From JAYFRL01 sp034925905 (GTDB lineage Bacteria; Bacillota; Clostridia; Lachnospirales; Anaerotignaceae): a stretch of 54,224 bases of DNA. The translations under genes and the position numbers were made by a program. The stretch is taken from positions 1-54,224 of the forward strand of contig JAYFRL010000015.1 of the NCBI GenBank assembly GCA_034925905.1. The letters are read 5' to 3'. The notes under the pieces were generated by a model that had not been told where the DNA came from, made no database searches, and saw nothing but the letters and a program-made list of their open reading frames with translations. This document shows, piece after piece, positions 24,479 to 32,894 of the stretch (its first letter is position 1; the number at the start of each line of letters is the position of its first letter).

Positions 24479-26674
24479 ATGCTGAGTACGGTAAGTATTT
24501 ACGATTGTTTAAGTATAATACAAAATTTTTCAAAGCAGCCGCACGATATTTTGGGGCTGCATGAGACAACCGGAGCCTTGGGCAAGCTTTATTCCTTAAG
24601 GGCTTATATCCCCGAAGCAAAAGATATAACCATTGTAAACGAGGACAGCGGCGCTCTCATTCCTATGGAAAAGATACATGAAAAAGGCTTTTTTGAAGCT
24701 GTGCTCCCTGGTTGCAAAGAGCCTTTTAAATATAAATTTAGGATTTCAGGCTATATGCAAAACGAATGGGAAACTCCTGATGCTTATTCTTTTTTGCCTA
24801 CCATAAGCGAATATGACAGATATCTTTTTAATATGGGTAACCATTATAGGATATATGAAAAGCTGGGAGGGCATTTATGCGAGATAGACGGAATAAAGGG
24901 AGCTGCATTTGCTCTTTGGGCGCCTAACGCAAAAAGTGTTTCTGTTGTCGGAGACTTTAATAATTGGGATCCGGGAAGAAACCAGATGCGTATTTTAGGG
25001 GAATCGGGTATATGGGAAATATTTGTGCCTTTGGTTTCAGAATGGGATATGTATAAATTTCTTGTGCGCGACATTAGTGGCGTTGAGGTGTATAAATCCG
25101 ACCCTTATGGCTTTGCTTTTGAGCTTAGACCAAAAAACGCGGCGATTCTTGTAAACGAAAACTCTTACATATGGACTGACGGTGGGTATCTTAAAAAGCG
25201 GGAAGAAAAAAACATTTTAGAAATGCCCTTAAATGTTTACGAGGTTCATCCCGCTTCATGGAAGAGGAACAAAAACGGAGAATGGCTTGGATATAGAGAA
25301 CTTGCCCAAAGGCTCGTGCCTTATGTGAAAGAGATGGGTTATACAACTATTGAGCTTATGGGTATAGCTGAGCATCCTTTTGACGGAAGCTGGGGATATC
25401 AGGTTACGGGATATTTTGCGCCTACCAGCAGATATGGCGCTCCTGATGATTTTAAATATTTTGTAGACACATGCCACGCAAACGAGATAGGCGTTATTTT
25501 AGACTGGGTTCCCGGACATTTTCCTAAGGACGAGGGGTCTCTTGCCCGTTTTGACGGTACGGCGCTTTATGAGCATTTTGACAAAAGGCGCGGAGAACAC
25601 CCTGAATGGGGTACGCTTATTTTTAATTACGGTCGCAATGAAGTTAAAAATTTTCTTATTTCAAACGCAATATATTGGCTGGAATGCTTCCATATAGACG
25701 GGCTTAGGGTAGACGCCGTTGCCTCAATGCTTTATCTTGACTATGGTAAGGAGGGTGGAGACTGGCTGCCAAATGAATACGGCGGCAGGGAAAACCTTGA
25801 AGCTGTTGAATTTCTTAAGCATCTAAATTCGCATATAAGCGGAGCTTATAAGGGAGTTATGATGATAGCCGAGGAATCAACCTCATGGCCGAAGGTTACG
25901 GGAGATGTGCATGAAAATGGGCTTGGGTTCACAATGAAATGGAACATGGGCTGGATGAACGATATTTTAAGCTACATGTCAAAGGACCCTGTTTTCAGAA
26001 AATATCATCATAATGAGCTTACATTTAGCATGATGTATGCCTACAGCGAAAAATTTATGCTACCTTTTTCGCATGATGAGGTTGTACACGGCAAATCTTC
26101 AATGATAGGTAAAATGTCCGGTGATATATGGCAGAAATTTGCAAATCTAAGGCTGCTTTACAGCTTTATGTATGGGCATCCAGGCAAAAAGCTTATGTTT
26201 ATGGGGAACGAAGTAGGGCAGTTCAGCGAATGGAGCGAAGAAAGGGCCATAGAATTTGAATTGGTTAAATACGAGAGCCATAGGGGTCTTTTTGAATTTG
26301 TTAAAGATATAAACAGATTATATGCCGAAAGTCCATGCCTTTGGGAGCTGGATTTTGAACCTTCGGGTTTTAAATGGATAGATTGCAATAACTGCGAAGG
26401 CAGCTTTGTATCTTTTGCACGTACTGGAAAATCCGGAGAGTCCCTTATTTTTGCCTGTAATTTCACGCCTGAGGTTATAGATGGATATAATATTGGTGTA
26501 GAGGCTCCGGGTGAATATGAAGAAATTTTAAACAGTGATAATGTGAAATATGGTGGGAGCGGAATTTTAAACGGAGGAATCGTTTCCAAAAACGAGCCGG
26601 CTTTCGGCTATGAAAATAGTATTAAAATTAAAATACCGCCTTTGGGCGCGGCGATTTTCAGATTGATTTCTTAA
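24479..26674 (+). CDS. glgB: 1,4-alpha-glucan branching enzyme
   Basis: 731 aa GH13 enzyme that makes alpha-1,6 branches in glycogen. N-terminal all-beta modules: an N1-like part (about 20-110, PHDILGLHET) and a CBM48 (about 135-230, FALWAPNAKSVSVVGDFNNW). The GH13 barrel has region I DWVPGHF, region II GLRVDAV with nucleophile Asp412, region III IAEES with acid/base Glu465 and region IV SHDEVVHGK with Asp533. ATG 24479 follows GGGGGTG by 10 nt. No other glycogen genes adjoin, so it is an orphan glgB here, next to a GH26-like lipoprotein. Confidence 0.95.
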   Translation: MLSTVSIYDCLSIIQNFSKQPHDILGLHETTGALGKLYSLRAYIPEAKDITIVNEDSGALIPMEKIHEKGFFEAVLPGCKEPFKYKFRISGYMQNEWETPDAYSFLPTISEYDRYLFNMGNHYRIYEKLGGHLCEIDGIKGAAFALWAPNAKSVSVVGDFNNWDPGRNQMRILGESGIWEIFVPLVSEWDMYKFLVRDISGVEVYKSDPYGFAFELRPKNAAILVNENSYIWTDGGYLKKREEKNILEMPLNVYEVHPASWKRNKNGEWLGYRELAQRLVPYVKEMGYTTIELMGIAEHPFDGSWGYQVTGYFAPTSRYGAPDDFKYFVDTCHANEIGVILDWVPGHFPKDEGSLARFDGTALYEHFDKRRGEHPEWGTLIFNYGRNEVKNFLISNAIYWLECFHIDGLRVDAVASMLYLDYGKEGGDWLPNEYGGRENLEAVEFLKHLNSHISGAYKGVMMIAEESTSWPKVTGDVHENGLGFTMKWNMGWMNDILSYMSKDPVFRKYHHNELTFSMMYAYSEKFMLPFSHDEVVHGKSSMIGKMSGDIWQKFANLRLLYSFMYGHPGKKLMFMGNEVGQFSEWSEERAIEFELVKYESHRGLFEFVKDINRLYAESPCLWELDFEPSGFKWIDCNNCEGSFVSFARTGKSGESLIFACNFTPEVIDGYNIGVEAPGEYEEILNSDNVKYGGSGILNGGIVSKNEPAFGYENSIKIKIPPLGAAIFRLIS

Positions 26675-26740
26675 ACAAAACAATGAAAACATGGTAACCA
26701 TTTAGAACGAATCCTTTAAAATAATAATTAAGTTTCACTG

Positions 26741-26769
26741 TTGACGACTAATGTTTTTTTGTGTATAAT
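26741..26769 (+). promoter_or_regulatory. Promoter of rpsU
   Basis: TTGACG (26741-26746), 17 bp, TATAAT (26764-26769), a near-consensus strong promoter. Confidence 0.85.
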
Positions 26770-26846
26770 TCTATAGTATGTGATAAAAGGAATGTTTTAT
26801 CCATATGGCAACAAAGGAATCTCGGCAATTGGAGGGAGGGAAATTT

Positions 26847-27023
26847 ATGTCAGAGGTAAAGGTTAAAGAAAATGAATCCTTAGATAGCGCTCTTCGCAGG
26901 TTTAAAAGAAATTGTGCCAGAGACGGCATCATGGGAGAAGTTCGCAAAAGAGAGCACTATGACAAACCTAGCGTTAAGCGCAAGAAAAAATCCGAAGCTG
27001 CAAGGAAACGTAAGTTTAAATAA
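26847..27023 (+). CDS. rpsU: 30S ribosomal protein S21
   Basis: 58 aa, typical for S21, which binds near the 3' end of 16S rRNA and helps initiation. Sequence VKVKENESLDSALRRFKRNC, then GIMGEVRKREHYDKPS and a strongly basic tail. ATG 26847 follows GGAGGGAGG; the upstream in-frame ATG 26805 is rejected as it adds no S21 sequence. Cotranscribed with yqeY, a common pair. Confidence 0.96.
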   Translation: MSEVKVKENESLDSALRRFKRNCARDGIMGEVRKREHYDKPSVKRKKKSEAARKRKFK

Positions 27024-27053
27024 ATTTACTTGTTTTTATGGGGAATGATGAAG

Positions 27054-27500
27054 ATGTCATTAAAAGAGACGCTTTTAAACGATATGAAAGAAGCCATGAA
27101 AAGCAAAGATACTATTCGTAAAAACACCATACAGCTTGTGCGTTCCGGTGTTTTGCAGGTTGAAAAAGACAATCGGATTGAGCTTGACGATGCCGGTATC
27201 CTTGAAGTAGTGGCAAAGGAGCTGAAGCACCGCAGGGATGCGCTGCCTCAGTATGAAAAAAGCGGACGTTCGGATTTAATAGAAGGATTAAAAAAGGAAA
27301 TAGAAATTTTGCTAGATTACCTTCCAAAGCAGTTGACTGAGAATGAAATATCAGATTTGATTGAACAAACAATAGCAGAGGTTCAAGCTGCATCTATGAA
27401 AGACATGGGGAAGCTTATGGCAGCTCTTAGCCCGAAAATAAAAGGTCGCGCTGATACAAGGCTTGTAAGTACGCTTGTGAAGGCTCGTTTAAGTAAATAA
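27054..27500 (+). CDS. yqeY: GatB/YqeY domain protein
   Basis: 148 aa from ATG 27054 (ATGs at 27045 and 27048 are alternatives; GGGGA at 27040-27044 favours 27054). Sequence SLKETLLNDMKEAMKSKD, RKNTIQLVRS, LPKQLTENEI and the C-terminal GKLMAALSPKIKGRADTRLVS define the YqeY family, related to the tail domain of the GatB amidotransferase subunit and often located behind rpsU. Role uncertain, possibly tRNA-related. Ends at its own terminator. Confidence 0.9.
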   Translation: MSLKETLLNDMKEAMKSKDTIRKNTIQLVRSGVLQVEKDNRIELDDAGILEVVAKELKHRRDALPQYEKSGRSDLIEGLKKEIEILLDYLPKQLTENEISDLIEQTIAEVQAASMKDMGKLMAALSPKIKGRADTRLVSTLVKARLSK

Positions 27501-27515
27501 AAGCTTAGTGATTTT

Positions 27516-27546
27516 GCGTGCAGGCTTATTCTGCACGCTTTTTTTA
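27516..27546 (+). terminator. Terminator of rpsU-yqeY
   Basis: GCGTGCA (27516-27522) pairs with TGCACGC (27532-27538), followed by a run of T. Confidence 0.9.
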
Positions 27547-27567
27547 TTGCTTTAAAACAACATAAAT

Positions 27568-27609
27568 ATTATAAAAGGACATATCCTTAGGGATATGTCC
27601 TTTTATAAT
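27568..27609. terminator. Perfect 19-bp inverted repeat before the phage-head operon
   Basis: Arms 27568-27586 and 27591-27609 are exact complements around the loop TTAG (core AAAAGGACATATCC). The right arm ends TTTTATAAT, so it can act as a second terminator insulating the operon from yqeY. A protein-binding or packaging site cannot be excluded. Confidence 0.6.
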
Positions 27610-27646
27610 GAATAGAATTCAATAAATTAATTAAATGTTTCAAAAA

Positions 27647-27748
27647 ATATGAATATAATTCTTATTTTCTATTGACATAGCTATAAATTTGCTTTAAAAT
27701 ATGAATATAATTCATATTTAACGTACGGAGTATGAGTTATATTCATAT
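27647..27748 (+). promoter_or_regulatory. Operator-like triple repeat around the head-operon promoter
   Basis: Three copies of ATATGAATATAAYTC: direct at 27647-27661, a full dyad ATATGAATATAATTCATAT at 27699-27717 with perfect 8-bp arms, and an inverted copy at 27734-27748 (GAGTTATATTCATAT, one mismatch). The second covers the start of transcription, the first lies upstream of the -35 box, the third covers the first possible ATG of terS. Spacing between the first two is 52 bp. This is the layout of a repressor-controlled promoter; the repressor is not encoded nearby. Confidence 0.7.
27672..27700 (+). promoter_or_regulatory. Promoter of the phage-head operon
   Basis: TTGACA (27672-27677), 17 bp, TAAAAT (27695-27700), near-consensus sigma-A promoter that should be strong when not repressed. 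Confidence 0.82.
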
Positions 27749-28289
27749 AAATAGCGGTGGCAGAAACATAGGGGTGGTGATTATAGATTTAACCAAACAA
27801 GAAAAGCACTTTGTTGAAGAGCTTGCGGAATGCAATGATATTATTTGCGCATATAAGAAAGCTTACAGTACAAAAGGGCTTTCCGAAAAGGAAATTTCAA
27901 AAAAAGCACAAGCTCTTATGGGTAGAGAAAGAGTTGCCAAAAGTATGGATTTAAAAAATGGCTTAACCGACAAAAAGGATATAACGCCTGTTGACATAAT
28001 GGACGAGCTGTCCACAATAGCTTTTTCCGACATTTCGGATTATTTAGTTGTTGAGGACGGTGAGATTAGACCGATACCCACAAACCTTATAGAGCCTAAA
28101 AAAATGCTGGCTGTTGAAAACATAAAACAAGGCACGAGGAATATTGAGATAAAGCTTTATGACAAGCTTAAAGCCCTTGATATGCTCGGCAAGCTGATAG
28201 TCGGCGGGCAAAAGAGTGAAGATTTGGTTGAAACAGGCGAAACGGTTGAAGAGTTTTTAAAAAAGCAGGATGAAAGCTTCAAATATTAA
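27732..28289 (+). CDS. Terminase small subunit (XtmA/terminase_2-like)
   Basis: 185 aa from ATG 27732. The N-terminal part LTKQEKHFVEEL..C..IICAYKKAY is the helix-turn-helix region by which such subunits bind phage DNA, followed by the middle region VDIMDELSTIAFSDISDYL and a C-terminal oligomerisation part (IEIKLYDKLKALDMLGKLI). The start is uncertain: GGAG is only one base before ATG 27732 and the third operator copy overlaps these codons, so GTG 27774 or 27777 (about 170 aa, beginning just before IIDLTKQEK) may be the true start. First gene of the head operon, 24 nt before terL. Confidence 0.82.
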   Translation: MSYIHINSGGRNIGVVIIDLTKQEKHFVEELAECNDIICAYKKAYSTKGLSEKEISKKAQALMGRERVAKSMDLKNGLTDKKDITPVDIMDELSTIAFSDISDYLVVEDGEIRPIPTNLIEPKKMLAVENIKQGTRNIEIKLYDKLKALDMLGKLIVGGQKSEDLVETGETVEEFLKKQDESFKY

Positions 28290-28313
28290 GAAATAAGCGG
28301 CAGGATAAAAACC

Positions 28314-29990
28314 ATGGATATAAAATTTGCAAAAGGTTACATAGAAAGCTTCCTTAGAATAAAAACGAAAGAAAACAAAATAGAGTATCTGAATATGAAT
28401 GAACCTCAGCTTAAGCTTTATAACACTATAAAAGCCATGTATGAGGAAAAAAAGCCTGTGAGAATAATAATACTAAAGGCAAGGCAGATGGGATTTTCAA
28501 CGCTTACGGAAGCCGTTATATTTCATAGAACGGCGACTAAAGAAAATGTGAACAGCCTTATAATAGCCCATAAAGAGGAAGCTACGACAAATCTTTTTAA
28601 CATGAGCAAACTCTTTTATGAAGAATTGCCTGAAATTTTAAAACCCATGAAAAAAGCCAGCAACGCCAAAGAACTGATATTTGAGAACCCTACCTCTGAT
28701 ACTGCCGAAAAGAAAAAAAAACCGGGCTTAAGGAGCAAAATAAAATGTGCCACTGCCGGAGGAATCGGTGTAGGCAGAAGCGATACGCTTAGTAATGTCC
28801 ATGCCTCGGAATATGCTTTTTGGGAAGGAGACAAAAAATCTACTTTAAACGGGCTTATGCAGGCTGTACCTCAAAATGCTGAAACTATGGTTATAATTGA
28901 AAGCACTGCAAACGGCTATGAGGAGTTTAAAGAGCTTTGGGATATGGCTGTTTGCGGAGAAAATGATTTTGTGCCGCTGTTTTTCCCTTGGTTTATGCTT
29001 GGCGAATATAAAAAGGAATATACAGGTTTTGAATTCACGGATTATGAAAGAAAGCTTATGCGCCTGTATCTTTTAACGCCGGAACAAATTTCATGGCGTA
29101 GATGGTGCATAAAAAACAACTGTGGAGGAGACGAAACCCTGTTTAAGCAGGAATACCCGTCCTCTCCGGAAGAAGCCTTTATAACAACGGGAAATTCTGT
29201 TTTCTCGAAAGAAAATATTATAAAACGTATAGAAGACATAAAGGCTATAAAATTTGAAAAAGGCTTATTTTCCTATGGATATGACGGAATGAAGCTTGAA
29301 GATATAACATGGGTCCCCGGAGACGAAGGTTTTATAGCAATGTTTAAAGAGCCCGTTTTGGGCAGCAGCTATATTTTAGGCGGTGATACGGCCGGAGAAG
29401 GCAGCGATTATTTCACAGCCCATGTGCTGGACCTTAAAAGCGGGGAACAGGTTGCCGTGTTCCATGGCAAAACAGATGAGGATATATATGTTAAGCAGAT
29501 ATATTCTCTGGGCAAGCATTATAATAACGCATATCTGGCAATAGAAAGCAATTTTTCAACATACCCGGTTAGAGAGCTTTCAAGGCTGGGATATACAAAC
29601 CAATACGTGCGTGAAAACGTCGACAGGTATATTTATGTTACAGAAGCGGCTTTCGGATTTAAGACCACCGCAATTACGAGGCCGCTTATAATAGCTTCTC
29701 TTGTGGCGGCCGTGAGAGAGGATATAAGCTTCATAAACCATAGGGAAACTCTTCTTGAAATGCTCACATTTATTAAAAACCCTGAAGGAAGGGCCCAAGC
29801 AGCCGCATCATCTCATGATGACCTTGTTATGGGGCTTGCAATAGCATTTTTCATTAGAAGTGAAAGGCTTATTAAAAAAGGCGCTGCAGATGATACTAAA
29901 AGCAATTGGACTAACGATATGTGGGAGGACTATAACAATGCGGATGATGAGGGGAAGGAATATCTTTTAAAAAAATGGAGATTTAAATAA
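28314..29990 (+). CDS. Phage terminase large subunit
   Basis: 558 aa packaging motor. The ATPase domain has the terminase Walker A variant LKARQMGFST (54-63) and the Walker B region VHASEYAFW (162-170) followed by IIESTANG as coupling motif. The RNase H-like nuclease has its acidic residues at Asp358 (GGDTAGEGSDY), Glu411 (AIESN) and Asp502-Asp503 (HDDLVMG). All key residues are present, so the protein looks functional and not decayed. ATG with AGGAT upstream. Its class suggests relatives in tailed phages that use headful or cos packaging; which of these cannot be told here. Confidence 0.93.
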   Translation: MDIKFAKGYIESFLRIKTKENKIEYLNMNEPQLKLYNTIKAMYEEKKPVRIIILKARQMGFSTLTEAVIFHRTATKENVNSLIIAHKEEATTNLFNMSKLFYEELPEILKPMKKASNAKELIFENPTSDTAEKKKKPGLRSKIKCATAGGIGVGRSDTLSNVHASEYAFWEGDKKSTLNGLMQAVPQNAETMVIIESTANGYEEFKELWDMAVCGENDFVPLFFPWFMLGEYKKEYTGFEFTDYERKLMRLYLLTPEQISWRRWCIKNNCGGDETLFKQEYPSSPEEAFITTGNSVFSKENIIKRIEDIKAIKFEKGLFSYGYDGMKLEDITWVPGDEGFIAMFKEPVLGSSYILGGDTAGEGSDYFTAHVLDLKSGEQVAVFHGKTDEDIYVKQIYSLGKHYNNAYLAIESNFSTYPVRELSRLGYTNQYVRENVDRYIYVTEAAFGFKTTAITRPLIIASLVAAVREDISFINHRETLLEMLTFIKNPEGRAQAAASSHDDLVMGLAIAFFIRSERLIKKGAADDTKSNWTNDMWEDYNNADDEGKEYLLKKWRFK

Positions 29991-30001
29991 GGAGGAAATA
30001 T

Positions 30002-31819
30002 ATGGCAAAGATCAGTGATAAGCTTACGTTATGGCAAAGGCGCCTTTCTGATAATGAACTGGCATATTCAAATGAATTAAGCCTTATGGATGAAAGAGAA
30101 GCTCTTTATTCAGGGACAAAGGAAATAGCATCCTTAAACGGGGTGTCTCCCAAAAAGGCCACAAATGTAAGAAACATTATTGCCGAAATAATTGAGGCCC
30201 AGGTTGACAGCTCAATACCCATGCCTAAGGTTAACGCAAGATGCGAAAAAGACGAGGCAAAGGCAAAAATAATAGAAGATTATTTAAGAAATGAGTTGGA
30301 CAGGCTCCCTTTTGAGGCAATAAACGATATGGACGAGAGAACAACGCCCATGCAGGGTGGCGATTTATTTCTTATCGAATGGGATATGGGTTTAAAAACG
30401 CACAGAACAATGGGTGAATTAAGCGTATCCCTAGTGCATCCGAAGCAATTAATTCCGCAAAACGGAGTTGCCTCGCTTGAGGATATGGATTATTTCATAA
30501 TAAGACGCCCGAGGACAAAGGAATATATATTTAGGAAATACGGCGTTAATATTGAGGCCGAATCCGAGGAGGAGCCTTCCGTGCGCGGAAGCTCCGAAAC
30601 TGACAGTGCAAAGGATATGGTAACCGAGAACACTGCTTATTATAAGTCGGAAGACGGAGGCATAGGCCGGTTCATATGGGTTAACGATACCATGCTTGAG
30701 GATGACGAAAACTATCAGTCCCCGCGTCTTAAGGTATGCGATGTCTGCGGCAGCGTAATATATGATAACTATTGTGATTATTGTGGGGGAGAGAGTTACA
30801 CTTTAAAAAATCAGGATTATGAAGAGCTTAGTTGCGACATAGCAAGAAGTGACGGAACAAAAATCCCGGCGTATACCTTTTTGGATGGCAAGCTTTTTAA
30901 CACCAAAATACCCAGATATTCGCCGAATGTATATCCATTCGTGCTTAGGAAGAATGTTTCATCATACGGCAAGTTTTTGGGCGACAGTGACACGGACAAG
31001 ATAAAGGATCAGCAAGAATCCATAAAAAAGGCCGAAACAAGAATAAATGAAAAGCTTTCAACAGGCGGCTCAATATTCGGTATTTCCGAAAACACCAAAA
31101 TTGAGCTTAACGATAAGCAGATGAAGGTTGTAAGGTTTAAAAGTCCGCAGGACGAGGCTATGACAAAGGTATTTAATCTTCAAGTCGACACAAGCCAGGA
31201 TATGGTTTATATTACAAGCAATTATGATTCCGCAAGAAATATTATAGGCATAACGGACAGCTTCCAGGGCAGAAGGGATGAAACCGCGTTAAGCGGTAAG
31301 GCAAAGGAATTTTCGGCATCCCAGACTGCGGGAAGGCTTGAAAGTAAAAAGACAATGAAAAGCTTTGCGTATTCCAAGCTTTTTGAGCTTATGTTCAAGT
31401 TTTTATTGGCTTATGCCGACGAACCAAGAAGCATAATTGGAAAAAACAATGAAGGAAAAGCCGAATATAAGACTTTCAACAGATACGACTTTTTGGAAAT
31501 GGATGAGGCCGGCGAATATTATTGGAACGATGAATTTTTGTTTTCGATTGATGTTTCATCCCCGTTTTATAAAGGAAGGGAATCGCTCTGGGAGGAGACA
31601 AGAAACAATTTGACAAGCGGAGCTTTTGGCAATCCGGGGGATTTAAGCACTCTTGTGCTTTTTTGGTCGAAGATGGAGCTTTTGCATTACCCCGGAGCTT
31701 CCGATACAAAAGAGTATCTTTCAGGGATTTTGAAAAAACAGCAGGAAGAGTTAAAATCGGCAAAAGAAGAAACTAAAGAAAAAGAAGAAAAGTTAAAGCT
31801 TGTGAAAGGAGGATTTTAA
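30002..31819 (+). CDS. Phage portal protein with zinc-ribbon insertion
   Basis: 605 aa. Position after terL, length, acidic and mixed helical composition, and the central block SYGKFLGDSDTDKIKDQQ..IKKAETRINEKLSTGG with following substrate-lumen region mark it as portal, the ring through which DNA enters the capsid. Residues 246-261 contain CDVCG-N7-CDYCG-type spacing (Cys 246, 249, 258, 261), a zinc ribbon inserted in the wing region and not part of the usual portal core. The C-terminal 35 residues are a charged Lys/Glu coiled coil. GGAGG precedes the ATG by 8 nt. It ends 1 nt before the next gene. Confidence 0.85.
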   Translation: MAKISDKLTLWQRRLSDNELAYSNELSLMDEREALYSGTKEIASLNGVSPKKATNVRNIIAEIIEAQVDSSIPMPKVNARCEKDEAKAKIIEDYLRNELDRLPFEAINDMDERTTPMQGGDLFLIEWDMGLKTHRTMGELSVSLVHPKQLIPQNGVASLEDMDYFIIRRPRTKEYIFRKYGVNIEAESEEEPSVRGSSETDSAKDMVTENTAYYKSEDGGIGRFIWVNDTMLEDDENYQSPRLKVCDVCGSVIYDNYCDYCGGESYTLKNQDYEELSCDIARSDGTKIPAYTFLDGKLFNTKIPRYSPNVYPFVLRKNVSSYGKFLGDSDTDKIKDQQESIKKAETRINEKLSTGGSIFGISENTKIELNDKQMKVVRFKSPQDEAMTKVFNLQVDTSQDMVYITSNYDSARNIIGITDSFQGRRDETALSGKAKEFSASQTAGRLESKKTMKSFAYSKLFELMFKFLLAYADEPRSIIGKNNEGKAEYKTFNRYDFLEMDEAGEYYWNDEFLFSIDVSSPFYKGRESLWEETRNNLTSGAFGNPGDLSTLVLFWSKMELLHYPGASDTKEYLSGILKKQQEELKSAKEETKEKEEKLKLVKGGF

Positions 31820-31820
31820 G

Positions 31821-31961
31821 TTGTCAGCATATAAAGGAAAAATCAAAAATACAGGCTCTCAGGAGATAAAAGCGGATATCAAAGGCGGTGGAAGTGTTAA
31901 GCCTGGAGCAAAAAAAGGCGGAGATTTAAGAAGCGAAAGCGCGAAAGGCAAGGAGGCTTAA
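31821..31961 (+). CDS. 46-aa basic, glycine-rich protein of the head operon
   Basis: TTG 31821 lies 8 nt behind AAAGGAGG, which itself is inside the end of the portal gene; the frame ends at TAA 31959-31961, overlapping nothing and leaving 1 nt to the next ATG. The product is rich in Lys, Gly and Ser (SAYKGKIKNTGSQEIKADIK and on), with no hydrophobic segment, so probably an unfolded nucleic-acid- or capsid-binding peptide. No family recognised. The good start signal and tight fit between genes support it. Confidence 0.65.
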   Translation: MSAYKGKIKNTGSQEIKADIKGGGSVKPGAKKGGDLRSESAKGKEA

Positions 31962-31962
31962 C

Positions 31963-32484
31963 ATGCAAAGACCTATAAGCAAGGAAGAGGCAGAAGAGCT
32001 TAAGAAACATTTGGATTTAAGCTCGCCGGAGAACGAAGCTGCCGAATATGAGAATAAAAACGGAATTAATATGGGGACAAACAGCAATTTAAACATAAGC
32101 AATATAGATCCGAACGCATACAACTCGTTTTTACAAGAGGAATTTAAAGAGCTTTTGCTTAAGTTCCCTAATTGCGGGATAAAGAGCATAGATGAAATCC
32201 ATAACCTTGAAAATTCCGCCGAGGTTTTAAGCCTTTGGAGCAAAGGAGTACCGCTTTACAGGGCATATGCTGCGGTAAACTTTGAAGGCATACTGGAAAA
32301 GAGCGCATTAGCTGTTAAACAGGCGGTTATGAATTCGCTTAACTCCAAAAAACACTTAAAGCGCACAAAAGAAGGCTCATATGAAACAAGCTTTGTTCCA
32401 CCCGAGGTTTACAGGGAATATAAGGAATTTTTCCCGAATTGGAGCGAAAGCAAAATAAAAGCAGATTACAGAAAAAGGATATAG
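31963..32484 (+). CDS. Putative capsid scaffolding protein
   Basis: 173 aa, highly charged and mostly helical, with an acidic N-terminal half (KEEAEELKKHLDLSS) and a basic C-terminus (IKADYRKRI). It lies between portal and capsid genes, where tailed phages encode the scaffold. The stretch NFEGILEKSALAVKQAVMNSLNSKKHLKRT and the C-terminal VPPEVYREYKEFFPNWSESKIK look like helical binding segments. GGAGG lies 7 nt upstream, inside the end of the 46-aa gene. Function inferred mainly from position and composition; no catalytic motif. Confidence 0.5.
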   Translation: MQRPISKEEAEELKKHLDLSSPENEAAEYENKNGINMGTNSNLNISNIDPNAYNSFLQEEFKELLLKFPNCGIKSIDEIHNLENSAEVLSLWSKGVPLYRAYAAVNFEGILEKSALAVKQAVMNSLNSKKHLKRTKEGSYETSFVPPEVYREYKEFFPNWSESKIKADYRKRI

Positions 32485-32493
32485 GAGGTAAAT

Positions 32494-32877
32494 ATGTTTT
32501 TAATTTATTCATCACTTAACGGAGCGGTTGCTCCAACAGAATATTACTCGCCAACAAGCGGAGAAACAATCTCCGTGGGCGAGGCTCTTAAAATGACATC
32601 GGGAGCTCTCACAAAAGCGTCTGGAACAGACAAACCTATTTTTGTTTGTGTAGGAGCTGCAAGAGGAGATGGATTCATTCCCGTTTCAAGGGTAACGGAG
32701 GATATAGAATTTGAAACTCTTTCATCGGCTACGGTTGCCACTTCCCTTGTGGGTTCAAAGGTAACCATGGGTACAGACGGGCTTGGAGTTACTGCTACGA
32801 CAACGAATGGCGTTTTTCAGATTTCATACACGGACGGGGCCACAACAAACAGTAAAGTAAGAGGATATTTTAAATAA
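32494..32877 (+). CDS. Putative capsid decoration/stabilisation protein
   Basis: 127 aa, beta-rich and Thr/Ser/Gly-rich, with no charged coiled coil. The N-terminal part (PTEYYSPTSGETISVGEALKMTSGALTKASGTDKPIFVCVGAA split by turns) looks like the lambda gpD-type or head-fibre decoration fold common just before the major capsid gene. GGAGG site 6 nt upstream. Assignment from size, composition and position directly before the capsid gene. Confidence 0.55.
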   Translation: MFLIYSSLNGAVAPTEYYSPTSGETISVGEALKMTSGALTKASGTDKPIFVCVGAARGDGFIPVSRVTEDIEFETLSSATVATSLVGSKVTMGTDGLGVTATTTNGVFQISYTDGATTNSKVRGYFK

Positions 32878-32894
32878 TAAAGGAGAGTGTGTAA

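Noticed and set aside
27568..27609. Perfect inverted repeat as phage attachment site
   Set aside because: No second copy at the right end of the operon near 35945 was found, and the T-ended arm fits a terminator.
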